From Podaxis mareebaensis (Eukaryota; Basidiomycota; Agaricomycetes; Agaricales; Agaricaceae), in NCBI GenBank assembly GCA_018524725.1, contig JAEUWP010000551.1:433730-497729 (forward strand): a stretch of 64,000 bases of DNA. The letters are read 5' to 3'. The notes under the pieces are model-generated. The model ran no database searches and was not told the origin of the DNA. It saw only the letters and a list, made by a program, of their open reading frames with translations. Made by a program: the position numbers and the translations under genes. Of this stretch, positions 11,711 through 24,596 are shown in pieces (positions within the stretch are counted from its first letter, which is position 1; each line of letters opens with the position of its first letter).

Positions 11711-13260
11711 TGACACTAAGACGAACATTTTGCGCTGGAATAGTTTAGATTGGTTCACTTTGAGAGGTAGTTAACTTACGACCTGGAAGTCCGGCAGTTA
11801 GGGGTGGTGTTTTTGACATGTCGTCCACAGTACTCACCTGATGGAGCATGAAGCTTTGACCGTGAAAGAGTACACTGATCCATTCTGTCTCTCCATAAGT
11901 TACTGGATCTGCGATCTTGCTGGGAGTCAAGAACAATTCCATCCCCAAGATTCAAACCACTCACCTCGACACTTTTGATGTGGCGCATGTTGCTCTTATC
12001 AGAAGCGTCGCGGCCAATCGTGAAGTTGTGGAGATTTTTGGCCAACGAACCTCTGCGCTGCTGGGCGCAAATTTTCTTGGCCAACTCTCCAGGCTCGCTT
12101 CCTTTGCATATATATCTCTCGGGATGGTTGAGGGTCATCCCAGAACGGATGGGATAGCACTGATGCGCTATGTCCCAGGGACTCGGCGTGTTGCGAGAGG
12201 ACGCGATGCAAGTTGCTCCTTGGTTTCGGAGGGATCAGGAGATAACTTGGGAAATAATATGTGTATTTCCTACTATCACAAGCCCTATACAACAAGCATG
12301 AGTTCCAGGAGCCGAGGCACGAGGAGAGAGGCTTGGAGATATACAGGCGCGGGTTGAACGAGTTTTGTACGCGCACGTAACCCCACAGTCTGATTTCGGG
12401 AGGCAGCAGCCCGTTGATGCGGCTGACAAGGTCTGGAATGCCGGGAACGTTCATGATCATTTTTCATGGATATGATATTTCCTGTAGCATGCACTCCTGC
12501 ATCTGTTCGTGCAGTACGAGCCAGGGCAACCTACAGGGAGGCCATTGATGCATGTGGAACTACCAAAGGGGCAGAAACTTACTTTGACTAGATCATCTGC
12601 GGTATCCTGAGAGACTGCGTCGGCAGTTACGAGCGCTTGGAATAGTGTGCCTTCAATCGTTTCCAGCGGAGGAGGTTGACTGTATGTCTCCGCTCAGACC
12701 CGGAGTTTTGGGTATCAGATTGGCGCATATATTTGCATTCCACTGTACCCCGAGCCATGGCAGAACCCAATCAATAACGCACATTGTCGTTTGGGTAGAC
12801 GTGATGCTTTAGGTCCAATTGGTGTCTCTGCATCCCCTCGGCCCGATTCCTTCATTCCTTCCCCCTTCTGATACGACGTGGCACGATGATCTCGTCATCC
12901 CTTGTTTCTCTCTCCATTGCCCTTCTTTTTTTGCTGGAGCTTCTGGGCTGGTGACTCCTCTGTTTTTGTATCTATGTCATCAGCCGTGGTAGCCGCTTCT
13001 CCATTCGCAGCAGCTTCTGGAGGGACGCTCCGGCGCTTTGTTGGGCGTTCGTTCAACTCCGGTTGCGAGGGGTCCATCCCGACATGTACAGCCCAGAGGT
13101 TCCGAATATAGTTTGTCCATGAGGTTAGAATTTGGTGTTAGTCAGAGATTGATATCCTCTCCGTCGAGGGCGGACGGTGGATGACCAGACTATTTGAAGG
13201 CGGACCTGACCTAGAAAGAATGCGAAGGTTGGGAACTCGCAGAGGAAGCCGAGGACGCAT
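11711..13260 (-). pseudogene. Broken PUS1 copy
   Basis: A duplicated PUS1 5' portion without the C-terminal third. The conserved catalytic segment is still readable (ARTARTDAGVHATGN), and the N-terminus MDPSQPELNERPTKRR starts at 13077. Inactivating changes are visible. The N-terminal exon stops early (…GERNKG then TGA, about 12895). An extra T in the T-run near 12461 shifts frame just after the catalytic motif. A deletion near 12040-12080 shifts frame again in the FVG-HNFTIG segment. The copy ends where the duplication unit ends, so the exons encoded at 7341-8010 are missing. A non-functional relic is by far the simplest reading. Confidence 0.88.
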
Positions 13261-15041
13261 CAAAACGCTGGAAATTTGTCGAAGAGCTTTGGATGGTGTC
13301 AGTCAAATGTCAGTTTGGTCGGCCAGTCGAAAGTGGCCGCATTCCTGAGGACACCAAACGTAACGCGCTCGCATTTGCACTTTACTGCTGAGCTGTGAAT
13401 AGTCCTATTAAGGGTTGAACACTAGAGTGGTGGGCATGAAGTGCAATCCTGGCTTTTTCCCTTGATCCTCAGACTCTGCATTCACTAAATCCACCCACAT
13501 ACAGTAGACTCGTTCACATATTGATGGAAATTGGTGACTTGACCAAAGAAGGCATCATCTACTTGGACTGTGCTGTAGTAGGACCCCATATACCTCCTGA
13601 ATCGTATTATGAATGTTTTGTGGGTTCCGTCATTGCAAAGACGGTTTAAAGAAAATGCATCTTTGTTCCTCCAAGCAACCGAAAAATCCCAAAGTAATCA
13701 CCTACCGTGACAAGCCGAGGAAACTCTGGGCCCACGAAACTCGACGTAAATTTCTGAACACCCCAGGGCTCGAGTGGTCAAGCTCGAGAGTAGGCGGTAT
13801 TACCGTGGTGTTGCCTTTTGAACACCGGTTAGTTGTTTAGTTACCGGCTGCAGCTACTGTATGGTCCAATACTTCGTCCTTGACACTTTCAGCCAGGTCC
13901 AAAACACTCAGAACGGTTCGTGGTCACTGACCAGCCTCAAGCTCCTCGGATACTTGGATGCCCAGGACTATACGCCAAGGGACACGCGCCGTAATTTTCT
14001 TCGCCGTAATTTTCTTGCACTCGTTTCAGCTCTCCCTTCCTGTTTTTCCTGTCAGGGGCCATATTCAGTATCCACCAGTGCCATGCTATGCACCTTTGTT
14101 ATCATTATATTTCAAAGAATTTTCCCTGGATGAATGGCGTGTGCGCAATACTGACCAGACAACTCTCCCTTTCATCGTATGAAGCTGTGTACCGACAATG
14201 CAGACATGACCTCCGGAGTTCTATGCAACCTAGTACCGCATCAAGAACACACGCGAGGGACACTGGGCTCTTTTCAATCCTTTCACACTGTTTCACTGTC
14301 GGCAGTTCAGTAATTCGCTAGGGCTGTGCAAGTAAGCTGTACTGAGTAGGTAGTACTCACCATCAGCACCACAGACGCGGCACGAGATTTTGGATGAACT
14401 GTCAAAGATTGGGGGACGCTCCAACTTCGTAACCGCTCTACTCTATCCGCCGACCAAACAAACAGGACAGTTCCGATATACCTGACGAGCCCACCCCTTG
14501 GATTTCAACATTGGAACCATGTTTGCTGTCTGTCAGAGCAAGTTGACTAAGTTGAAAGATGATGTATCACTTATGTTGATTCCGTAAAGATTTGGCGCGA
14601 AGGGACGTCCACATCCGACGATAAGCCCCAGATGAAGAACGAATGCAGGGTTCATTGACAGTGCAATCTTTCTTCGAAGGCAGGGAATCACCGTCAGGTC
14701 AGGTTGCTAGCCATTGTCATTGTCCGATACACATACTGGATACTTAGACCAGGCTCTTCCAATGATGGTATATGTATGCGCCGCAAACCCGTAAGGCCTG
14801 GTTTACATATGATGCAGATGGTTGAAACCTTACGTGCCACGTGAAGATGGGATAAGAAATAGAAAAGAGGTAGACACATCGTATCTCGCTGTGTAGGATG
14901 GTATGATGAGATCGGCTAAAGGTCCGGACCAGATATTCGGAGCTGATATTAGGCTAGACTTGTTGGCTGTCGAAGATCAATAGGTATGGTGCTGCACATC
15001 GATGTGCCTAAACAACTCCGCGATATCATGATGCCGCAAGC
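13261..15041. other. Non-coding part of right duplication unit
   Basis: The counterpart of 9560-11350. It has numerous small indels relative to the left copy, and no frame is shared between them. No gene was recognised. A short direct repeat (CGTAATTTTCTT twice, about 13990-14010) is private to this copy. Confidence 0.45.
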
Positions 15042-15119
15042 TGCTGGGGGGATTTGAACAGTGCGGAATGTCTTGGACCTCAGGTGGCCTCGAGCGCCTT
15101 TCGGGCGTCCTTTCCCAGC
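15042..15119 (-). pseudogene. tRNA-Leu-like relic, right unit
   Basis: Minus-strand 78 nt with a matching acceptor (GCTGGG…CCCAGC), AGGCGCTCGA resembling the Leu A-box, a variable-arm-like TCCAAGACATTCCGCA and T-loop TTCAAATC. D and anticodon arms are damaged. Homology with 11351-11438 and the class-II-like layout point to tRNA-Leu ancestry. Unlikely to be functional. Confidence 0.42.
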
Positions 15120-15667
15120 CCTTCTTGACAAAATTTTTTGTTCGCCTAAGATACGTAGATTCCATTTGATCATTGCTATGGTTTGAACGATACTATATAT
15201 AACATCGCTTCAAAAGGCATGTGTTGTAACGATAAACTATGTATGGATAGCATATTGGATCAATAACGGCGAATCCCGATTTCTTGAATGACGAAGATCA
15301 GCGCCCTTCTTGGGTACCGCGACACCAGACAAAACCTGCTGAGCCGTAGGAAAAAGTGTCCAGGCTGGCTAGTTGTGCATCTGGATATGGATACCATATT
15401 CTACGACTATCTGAGAGACACTTTACCGTTCAACGAGGCGACGATAGAGGTTGTCATCAGAGTCACCGGGAACCACTGGTCCCGAACCGCTAGGGGGGTG
15501 ATGAGAGGTTGATTGGAAGCAATCTGAGGTGCGGGGATCTGCGAAGACTTCACGTTGGGACCCCAGGAGCCAGTCCGTGATCTGTGTTCTATAATCAACT
15601 TCGAGCCCAAGTAGTTAAGTAGGCGGCAAGACCTCTTCTCTTTTTTCAGGCCGTTTTGCATACAGGA

Positions 15668-18600
15668 ATGTCAACATACTCTTCTCCGTATGACGCTGGT
15701 GCCAATACTCCCTGTAGCAGCCAAACGAGGCGCAAGAGGGGCGCCATCCGTCTGAACTGTGCGGAATGTCGCCGGTATGTACTCGATAATTGGCATATAT
15801 GTTATTGATTTACACGAGTACTCACGCGTCGGCGTTAGATTAAAGCTACGCTGTGACCGAGCCATTCCTTGTGGTTCTTGCGTGAAGCGCGGCTGTGGTG
15901 CCATTTGTCCAGATGTATGTCGGGAGCGTACAGATTTTCTGTCCCTTTCTCACTTCCAAACAGGGTTCTCTTACTACAGGTCAAGGCAACCGGTGCGTGT
16001 ATGCGCGTGTAATATGGCTAGCGTTTGACCCTTGACTCTAGGTTTGTTCTGGCTTCGACGGAAGAGCTTCATGAGAAAAACTCGGAGCTCTGCTACCGCA
16101 TACGTGCCCTCGAAGATGCACTACGAAGTGTATATGCAGAACTTTCGACTGAGCCCCATCCTTTGCTTTCAGAAGAGCTCCTTAAAATAAAAACACCTTT
16201 GCAGAGGGAGCCGCCTTCGCGAAGCGAGAATATCAAAGAGGAAGAAAGCAGCCAAGACGCTGGCGAAGCCTTCTCCATGACCATCCAAACGTCTGGAAAA
16301 TCAAGATATTATGGCCATGCAGCAAACTCATGGGTTAGTCCCTGTTCTATACCCTTGCCCCTCCGTCTCTGACATACGTCTCCAGTATTTCCTCCAAGTG
16401 AGCACGGCTGCATTGTTAACATGTATCAGCGCCTGAATACAGAACTCAGAACAACACCGAAGAAGAGGGAGAGGAAATAGATGAAACCCTCGTCAACCTT
16501 CAGTTGATGTTACCGCATGAGATTTTGCAAAAGGCTTCTGCGATGCCCATTTCTCGTTCATTCTATGGGGATGGGGTTGGTCTCCGGAATCTCTGGGGGC
16601 ACCTGCCTTCGTCAACCATTGCATATGAGCTGCGGGCCGTCTACTACAGTCACGCTGCTTGGATGTAAGAAGCTTTTCCGCCTTTTGGCACGGGTACTGA
16701 CCTGGGTCCCTAGGTATAATCCTATATCTACGGAGGTTTTCGACGCCCAGGTTTATTCGATGTTTTATGGTTCTAGTGCGAGTGCGAACTTGATCCAAGG
16801 AGACCAGTCATTTGGGGAGAGGCTCGCGCTCATGTTCATGGTACTCGCAATCGGCTCGTTGATGGACACCACTCTTGCAGCATACAATCTAGAGGCAGAA
16901 AAATACTATCAACTAGCTCGGGCTGCACTTTTCCACAGTTCCATCTTGGATGCGCCAACTCTTCATGTCGTACAGGCCCTGGTACGTCGTTCTCACCAAT
17001 TTCAGAAATGAACTGATGTGTGTGACATATACTGTAGTTCCTCATGAGCTATTACCTATTTCTGTCAGAACGGCACGGAGCAGCCTCCGAAGCCAGGTGG
17101 CTCATCATGGGGATTGCAGTTAAAGTTGGACAGAGTGTGAGCGTTGGATCATGATTGCTTCCATTGCAATAACTTATTCCCTTTTGTCTGCAGATTGGAC
17201 TGCGTAAGTCTTCGGACTACCGCGTAAACCGTGTTATCAACACTAGGTATTGATGCCTTCCTCAAGACAGGGACAGTGGTCATTGGCAATTTGATCCAAT
17301 CGAAATCCAATCCCGGCGCGAGCTTTTTTGGGAAATCTTTGCATATGACTCTTTGCAGTGTTTGACATTTGGCCGTCCGCCTTCCTTTGTCCTTTCCCAT
17401 ATTGACTGCAAACCACCGCATCCCATCAGTAATCTCTCTGATGAACAAGCCTGCAAGTATTGTTTCAAACCTTGCAGTCTACTGACAGCTCACATATTTA
17501 TAGTTCATGCTTGGAAACACCGCTTTACCTCGGAGTGCATGAGTTTATTGCACAGCCGAGCGTTTGGAGCCAGAACGCCGACGTATTCGACAGTCTTACA
17601 ACTCGACAGAAAAATCCGCGACTTTCCGGTTCCTCCAGACCTTCAAATCACTGGGGTAGCCTTTTCTGGATCTCGTCCTCCGAGATATACCGATACGGTC
17701 GCGCTCGTCCTACAAAAGCATGTCGTGCTCGCTATCCGCGAAACGAGTAAACCATTCATTTGACATCCCCTGTCCTGTGACTCATCGGTTGTAGATTTGT
17801 TATATCTTCACAGGGGCTTTTTTGCAAGGGCAATAAGCGACTATCCAGAGGACCCTCTCCGAAGTCCTTACCGTGATTCTGTTGTGGCTGCCTATCATAG
17901 CGCTCAGACTCTTGTTGAGTTGATGAGGAATTTGCATTCGCAGCTCGAAGTTCCCTGTGAAAGAATGTGGTTCTTGTGGACACACATGTTTTCCTGTTCT
18001 GTAAGTCGAATCTCTTTATCTACCAGAAGCCATGTTTTCAATCCCCGATAGATTATATTGGGATCTATCGTTATACAATGTCCCTCTATGAGCCTAGCAC
18101 GGTCTGCGCTCACCCAGTTGGATCTTGCGTGTGAGCTCTTCTCCAAAGCCGCTCCTGGCTTTCGGGCCACGAAAGTCCTGGTGTGTCATTATCAGTTCTC
18201 GACAGTGGTCGTCACTTAACCTTCTTTTATTTTTGTTCGTCCTAGGAAACCATTCTCCGATTGCAACAAAAGGCCCATCGCAGCTTAGAAGAACATAGAC
18301 GAGGATACACTTCCACTGGCCAGCTATCTGCTTCAAGCACCGGAGCATCTACCGGCGATAGTGGCAGCGATGAGCTTGCTATGCTTAGGGGGAATGTTCT
18401 GCCCGAGGTAAAAACCGAGCAATCATCTCCTCGGAACCATGTTTCATCCTCACCCTCTTTGACAACACGAAGTGACCCGAGCTCAAATGCGGCCAACTAT
18501 ATGCAATCGTTTGACCAATTTTCCGCTGCTGCTAATCTCTCTTTAACTGGAAGACAGTCATTGCCTCACGGGGAATCCGTTCCAGATGCAGGGTTAGCGG

Positions 18601-18983
18601 CTTTTCAGGTCCGCGAAGCTCCCATGGCGAACCCATACCAAGCAAATGCTTCGTCATGGGTGGCGCAAACACAGCCCCAACAACTACAGGCTATGCACCA
18701 TGATTCTTCTCCTATAGGTCCTCAGTACTCAAGTGGCGACACGGAGCGCAGTGCCTCTGGCGCAAGCGGTGTCCTTCCCTGGCATCCCTCGTACGAATCA
18801 TCTCATCCGTTGCCGCAACACTTCCAGGCCTTCAATCATGGGGAGGGACGGGAAAGCGAAGATTGGTTCTTGGCGAGCTCGGTGCCAGGCACACCTTTAG
18901 GGCTACAACAGTCTTATAGGGCTCCAGAAGGCGACATGCACCTGGCGTGGCAGAATTTCGTTAACAACTTACAATTATCTTGA
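15668..18983 (+). CDS. Zn2Cys6 fungal transcription factor
   Basis: A Gal4-type nuclear regulator. It starts at 15668 (MSTYSSPYDAGANTPCSS). The binuclear zinc cluster spans an intron at about 15776-15838: NCAECRR joins LKLRCDRAIPCGSCVKRGC, giving C-x2-C-x6-C-x5-C-x2-C-x8-C. A basic stretch (QTRRKRGAIR) precedes it. Downstream ELHEKNSELCYRIRALEDALR looks like a short coiled-coil dimerisation segment. The middle (about 16500-18250) has the helical fungal-specific TF domain look, e.g. FGERLALMFMVLAIGSLMD, then SSILDAPTLHVVQAL and FLMSYYLFLSERHGA. The C-terminus (18261-18983) is Ser/Gln-rich and disordered, as in activation regions. At least eight short introns are present. Target genes are unknown. 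Confidence 0.85.
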
Positions 18984-19146
18984 GGACATACTACTTCGAT
19001 CGTTCTCTCTTACTAAACCGAATTCATCCTTGCGATTGCTCGTTATTTGTTCCTTTGCTTTTTTTCTTGATTGTCCCAGCTATCATATTGGAAATCTTGT
19101 ATACATGGTATAAGGATATCTATAAATCATAGGCCGTGTCAGTATC

Positions 19147-21059
19147 TCAATCCAAAAGTCCCCGCCCCTTTTGGATAACTTGCTGTTCGCAAGCATCGTA
19201 TGTCTCCAAAAATTGATCGTACAGTTTAGTATTTTCAGGGTGGGGCTCTGCCACGCATGTCATACCAGGCATAATTCCACCGGTCATGTCTTCAAATGAG
19301 CCCTTGTTGGTCAACTTCCACCGCGCCCACTTGGCAAGCAGGGCGCCTCCGATGGCAGCAGCTTCCTTCGTAGTTGATACATAAACTTTCATACCGAAGA
19401 TGTCCTGAATTAACATCAGTAATCAGTAACATTAGTCAACCAAATATTGGAATGGACGCACAGCAGCAATCTGCCTGATGCATTGGTTGGCAGACGATCC
19501 GCCGGTAACAACAAGCCTCTGCAAGGGCGGCGCATGGGGCGGCAACATTTGTGCAAGTCTCGACTTGATTGACATGAACTGTGACTCCAAAATCGCCCGA
19601 GGATGCGCGTCAGGCGGGATAACATCCAATGGTGCAGGAGGCTTAACCTCAGTCTTAATCAGATTGGTTGAGAAGAAGAAATTGCCAATGACGTTCAGAG
19701 GGATGATCTCAGGGAGGGGGAAGTAGAAACCCAAGTAGCCGTTATTCCCGGCCGGAGTGCTATTGACGAGTTCGTTGAACTTGTCCCAGCTTGCATCGGC
19801 GTACTTATCTCGGACTTTTTCTCGGGCCAATGCGCCATTCTTGTAGCAGAGCATGGCGATAAAGCCATGAGGAGGGTTAGTGGGGTGAGTGAGCAAGTGA
19901 GAATTGGTGAATCGCTTAGGAGGTTCGTCGGTGGGAGGGATAGAAAGGAGGAATGTTGTGGATGTGCCAAGCGACAACAACGCATCGCCAGGACCCGAAA
20001 GTGCAACCACTGAAGCAGGGTTATCACCGGTGAAGGGAGCGACAACACATTCTGTAATCCAGAAATTGGTCGCAAACGTTAAGTACTACAATTCGGCAAA
20101 GGTGCTCACCTGGGTTGAATCCCCACTTCCTCACCCAATAGTTGTGAACCTTTCCGAGTACCTCCCCTCCAGCAACAGGCTCCGGTCCAAGCTTCTCGCG
20201 CAACGTAGGTCCACCACAAGCCTCCAACAACTTATCGTCCCATTTACAAGCCAACACATCCATCAAGTTCATGCCGCTAGCATCGGAGACTTCAATTGGC
20301 GCAATGGTACCCAAAAGTACGGAAGGAATGAATGACGACACAAGAGAAATGCGCGCAGTCGCATTGTACAATTCTGGATTTTTGCGGCGAAGCTATTAGG
20401 AAAATCAGGGTTGGAAATTCAGTATCTAAGAACAGATAAATTAGAAACGCACTCGAGCAATCTGAGGACCGGTGAATCTCTCATACGCCCTACTCCCCGA
20501 CAAATCGGCAACAGCCTGAGGACCACCAAGGGCAGCCTCCAATTCCTGGCATTCCTTTGTAGTCGATGAGTCCTGCCAGATTGGGCACCTCTGGAACGTG
20601 AATGCGGCTGGAGACAACTGTTCCAACGCTGTCTTCGAAGCATCTAGATTATTCAACAACGATTCTGCGTCCTTTGACCAATACACCGAGCCATGTTGCT
20701 ATACCACGCAAGCCCAAATCCCAATCAGTTTATAATCGCCTTTACGCAAGGGGCCGCGGAAGGCTTACCTGACCAGCACCAGATATCGCGGACACCAATC
20801 CCAAATCCACACCCGCATCTTTCATCCTCTGCATCAACAAATCAATCGCCTCAATCCACATCGCTACCGGACTCGTAACCTCCCCTTCATCAGGTCCTTT
20901 CATCGCTCCATTCGTCACATCATACTTCTCTCCTAGATCACGATCGAAATGAACAGCAATCTCGTGCTGGACTCTTAAGTCTTCCGTAATCAATATCGCT
21001 TTCAGCTGTTGTGTTGATAGATCAAGACCAAGGTATAGGGGTTCGTCTAGAGGCGCCAT
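19147..21059 (-). CDS. XKS1: D-xylulokinase
   Basis: An FGGY-family sugar kinase that phosphorylates D-xylulose to xylulose-5-phosphate, feeding pentose catabolism into the pentose phosphate pathway. The start at 21059 gives [20 protein letters not shown], with the N-terminal phosphate-binding motif. An intron separates [13 protein letters not shown] sequence from the next exon ([12 protein letters not shown]). Later segments include [25 protein letters not shown], the second ATP-binding motif [13 protein letters not shown] and the C-terminal [17 protein letters not shown], then [15 protein letters not shown]. It stops at 19147. Length and motif order fit eukaryotic xylulokinases. It converges on the transcription factor with about 160 bp between stops. 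Confidence 0.92.
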
Positions 21060-21421
21060 TTTGGCTTCGGTGCAGGTTATGGGAGGATGTGAAGAAGGAA
21101 GGATAAGGTGGGAACTCGAGAGGTAGTAAACGCAGGATGGAACTTTCGACTCCCCAAGGAGGGCGCTTTAGAGCCTTTTAGGGTTTACGGCTTCATTTAG
21201 TTTCCCCGTGTGCAATGTTCTTGGGTTTATTGTTCCGAGAATGGAATCGCATGTTTGCATCGATCATCGGTGCCTATTCACACCTCGACCTCTCCTGGTA
21301 GTTTCAAAATCAGATAATAGATCAATATAATCCACAATAAACGTCAACACATCGGGACGAAAATTCACAACCAATAGCTCTTCAAGCCTCTGACAGGCGT
21401 CAAGTAGTGAAAAACTAGATG

Positions 21422-24400
21422 TCAAAGATGATTCAAGAGGCCTGTGAAGATTGTCACTTCACCCGAGGAATCACCGCTAAATAGGGGTTATCAGCTCCAA
21501 TCGAAGCCCACAGATCAAGGAAGACAGAAGGCTCACACCACAAGGTCATATTCCTCTTTAAAAGGGTCTCCAACCGAGAAGAAACCAATATCGGAATTGA
21601 CCTCAACGATCTTGCGGCCGTTTGATGGTTCCTCATTGGACCACATGGGGTTCCATAACCGGACGCAGCCTAAGCACAGGAAAAATAAAGATCGCGTTAG
21701 CGGGTGTAATACAGCACAAATCATCTGGCTCACCGTCTTCACCTCCGCTCAATAGCGCACACTGTCCAGAACGCGTGGAAACCCATTGCGCATGAACAAC
21801 ACCAAATAAAGTATTTTCCGGGGAGACGAAGCGAGGATCTTGGTGTCGGTATTTGTGCAGGGCACCTTTCCCCAGCATCCGCGAGTCGTATATATGCACG
21901 GAGTTGTCCGTACGTGCCAGGGAGAGATAAATTCCATCAGGGCTAAAAGCTATGCAGGAGACCTCTCTATTTGAGACGTCCCTGGGAAAAGGCTCCAGGA
22001 CGACATCTTGCACGGAGTTCTTGTTGAAACCAGTGATATCGAACAAGCGTAAAAAGTTCTTGTCCTCTCCTCTAGTAGCCAGTGCGAGAGCTGCAAAATA
22101 GTCCTCGAGTCAGGAGCATGCGTGTGAGTATCTAAGAATCTTACCCCTCCCAACAGCCATTGCATCACCCGCTTCGGTAGCATTGAAGGTCAGCCTCGTT
22201 TTCCCCTTATTTGCGTCAAAGGCCTTGTGGACACCAATGTACTTGTCATCCTGTGGTTCAGAGGAAGCATAGAGGATATGGTGCCTGTTATTGTCCCACC
22301 GAATTACCCCGGCACTCTGGTTAGGGTGAGAATTCGTAGCCAGAGCCAGACTCGTCCTGGTTCGCCTTGCGGTAGGCTCAAGATTCGAGTATATGTGTAC
22401 ATCTCTGTCAGGAAATCATCAATAAGACTGTCGTCAAAAGCAATCGGAGACTTGCTTAGCACCAATGGCCACCACGTTGGAATCTTGGTTCCCAGGCTGG
22501 AATGCAACTTCATATGGTATCCCATCGCCATAGGTGTCAACTGGGGTCGTAGAGCCTTAAATCACAGGGGGAAAAGAGGGCGAACTCGAGACTCACGATC
22601 GTAGCCTCCAGAATATGTGGTACCTCCCTGAGACCGCCTCCAAACTCTGACTTTCTTGTCCATACCGGCCGAAACGAAGCAGTTCCTTCCGGGGGTTTAG
22701 CACGCGATGTTTCTTTTAATAAATCACCCTTACCCAGCGTTGTTGAACTTCACGTCATTTATGGTATAGTATTTTTCGCCTGTTGAATCTGGTGAGCATG
22801 AACTGACGTATGGTTTAATGTCCCCTACCATAAGCTTTCTCGTCGAAGTGTCCTGAGAGTATGTGATACTCTCCCTTCCAAGTAAGCAGTGACCCGGACC
22901 TATTATATGGATTGGGTTGTTCTACGGAACCGTGAATATAGGGTGAAGGGATCAAGGTTTAGAGACGGACCGTCTGGCTCATCTGCCTGACCACCAACAC
23001 AAGAGCTTCCAATAGCCAACCAACCACAATACTGTTCGATCCGGTTGATAGCTGTCCATCCATGTGTTAGCACCAAGTCAAGGTGATGCTGCTCAACGTG
23101 CCTCCAGGTGCGACCTTGAAAGAGGCTTGCACATGTATTGCCTTGTCCGTATGTATCCTTCCATACGTTGAACCCCTCTTCAGCTTTGACGGTTTCTCTC
23201 CGGACCGACTCGCAGATGCAGGCCTCCTGACCTGTCCCAACTAGTAATGACAAAACGTATCAGAAATGATGGTCATTTATTTTTGTCCTTTGTAGACGCA
23301 CCAAATCCCAAACAAATTCCTGGCCGACGGGAGGCCTCACCAATTTCTCCGTTTTTGACGTTCTAAACGCCCGCTCCTTTCCTTTCGCGCTTGCGTTCGA
23401 AAGTGTCCAACCTTCGATAGCATCAATGACGTCACTCTCGAAACATACAGACTTCTGTTTTGGTGTCTTCCACTATCACGACAGAAAAGAATCAGCAGGG
23501 TTCATTACTGATATCGATTAAAAGACAAGGCGGGAACGGTGACATATAAGAGGGAAAACTCACACGAGACTCATCTTTAATATCATAGCCACTGTGTATG
23601 CATTCATAGTCCTCGTCCGAGTTGGCCTCCGCGTCACGTTCGGTTCCAGACTCAAGCTTGGGTTCAAATTCACCTCTATCTTCGAATATGGGTTCAAAAT
23701 CAATGTCAGGCTCGGGTTTAGGTTCGGTCTTCGGGATAGGAGAGTCCTCGCGGACCTCCGCTATGGATTCAGTGGGTTTGCTAGTGGGATGGGCTATGGA
23801 CTGGAATGCGTGTGCAGATGCGACCGTAGAATTAGGCCGAGGTTCATAGGGCGGAGGTGCAGAATCTATGTCCATCGGAACATCCATGTATTCGTAGTCC
23901 CAGTCCGACTCGAGCCCTGCAGCATATTGTGGCGCAATGGAAGGTTCTCGTTTGGCTATAACAGTCGAGGGTACAGGTGGATGCTGGTGGACAGGCTGCA
24001 CATCGAATGATGTACGTGGTCTTTTCTTTGGAGGTTCTGAGCTAGGTGGGTGCTGTTTGCTAATTTCTCAGTATACAAACAGTAGTACGTGGACAGTGCG
24101 GGTCGGACGCACCTGTGTTCTCGTTCCCAAGTTATCGATCTCAGGCCGTATAGTCGAGGACGGCCCAGAACTTGACATACGACTCGGTCTTACCCCCATA
24201 CCCGCATTCGAGCCATTCCCATTGCTACAAAACTTAATAGTCAATCCCTCATCCCCAAAGCAATTCACGATAAACTCACCTAGGACCACTATCTCGAGTC
24301 CCAGAAGGCCTTCCACCTGGAACACTCACGCCTGCACTACTTTGCCTCATCCTCTCCCTCTCCCTCTGCCATGCCCTTTCCCTCTCCCTCTCCGTCGCTC

Positions 24401-24596
24401 TCCTCTGCAGATTGGCCGTTGGATTCCATCTCGCTCCAGTGAATATAATCTCATCATCGACATCCCCAGTCAAATCAATCGTGACTTTAGCTTCAAGGTC
24501 TATGACGGGTGTCAGTCGGTTTCCAGAGAGGACGTATCCCGCGATCGGTTCTACTCCTATACTCCGACCTCGATTCTGGTGTGGAGGATGACTCAT
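21422..24596 (-). CDS. WD40-repeat protein with disordered N-terminus
   Basis: I do not recognise a named orthologue. The N-terminus (from 24596, MSHPPHQNRGRS) is disordered, with an Arg/Glu run (RERERAWQRERERMR) and acidic Pro-rich sequence including KTEPKPEPDIDFEP. The C-terminal half reads as a WD40 propeller: YTINDVKFNNAGNCFVSAGM then DKKVRVW; VSCIAFSPDGIYLSLARTDN then SVHIYDSR; CALLSGGEDG then VRLWNP. I place the end at 21422 because a 60-nt intron (21477-21536) joins EEYDLVV to GDSSGEVTIFTGLLNHL, completing a blade. Without that splice, reading stops at 21533. It is probably a nuclear scaffold, given the KRPR-type basic motif near 24020, but this is inference. Confidence 0.75.

Larger units (their letters stand above)
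11710..15400. repeat. Tandem duplication, right unit
   Basis: The right unit of the direct tandem duplication, starting almost directly after the left one. It carries a decayed PUS1 copy, the same non-coding tract and a second tRNA-Leu-like relic. Homology is last recognisable near 15395 (AGGCT, then AGTTG). Beyond that the sequence is unique and leads to the transcription-factor gene. Confidence 0.85.
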
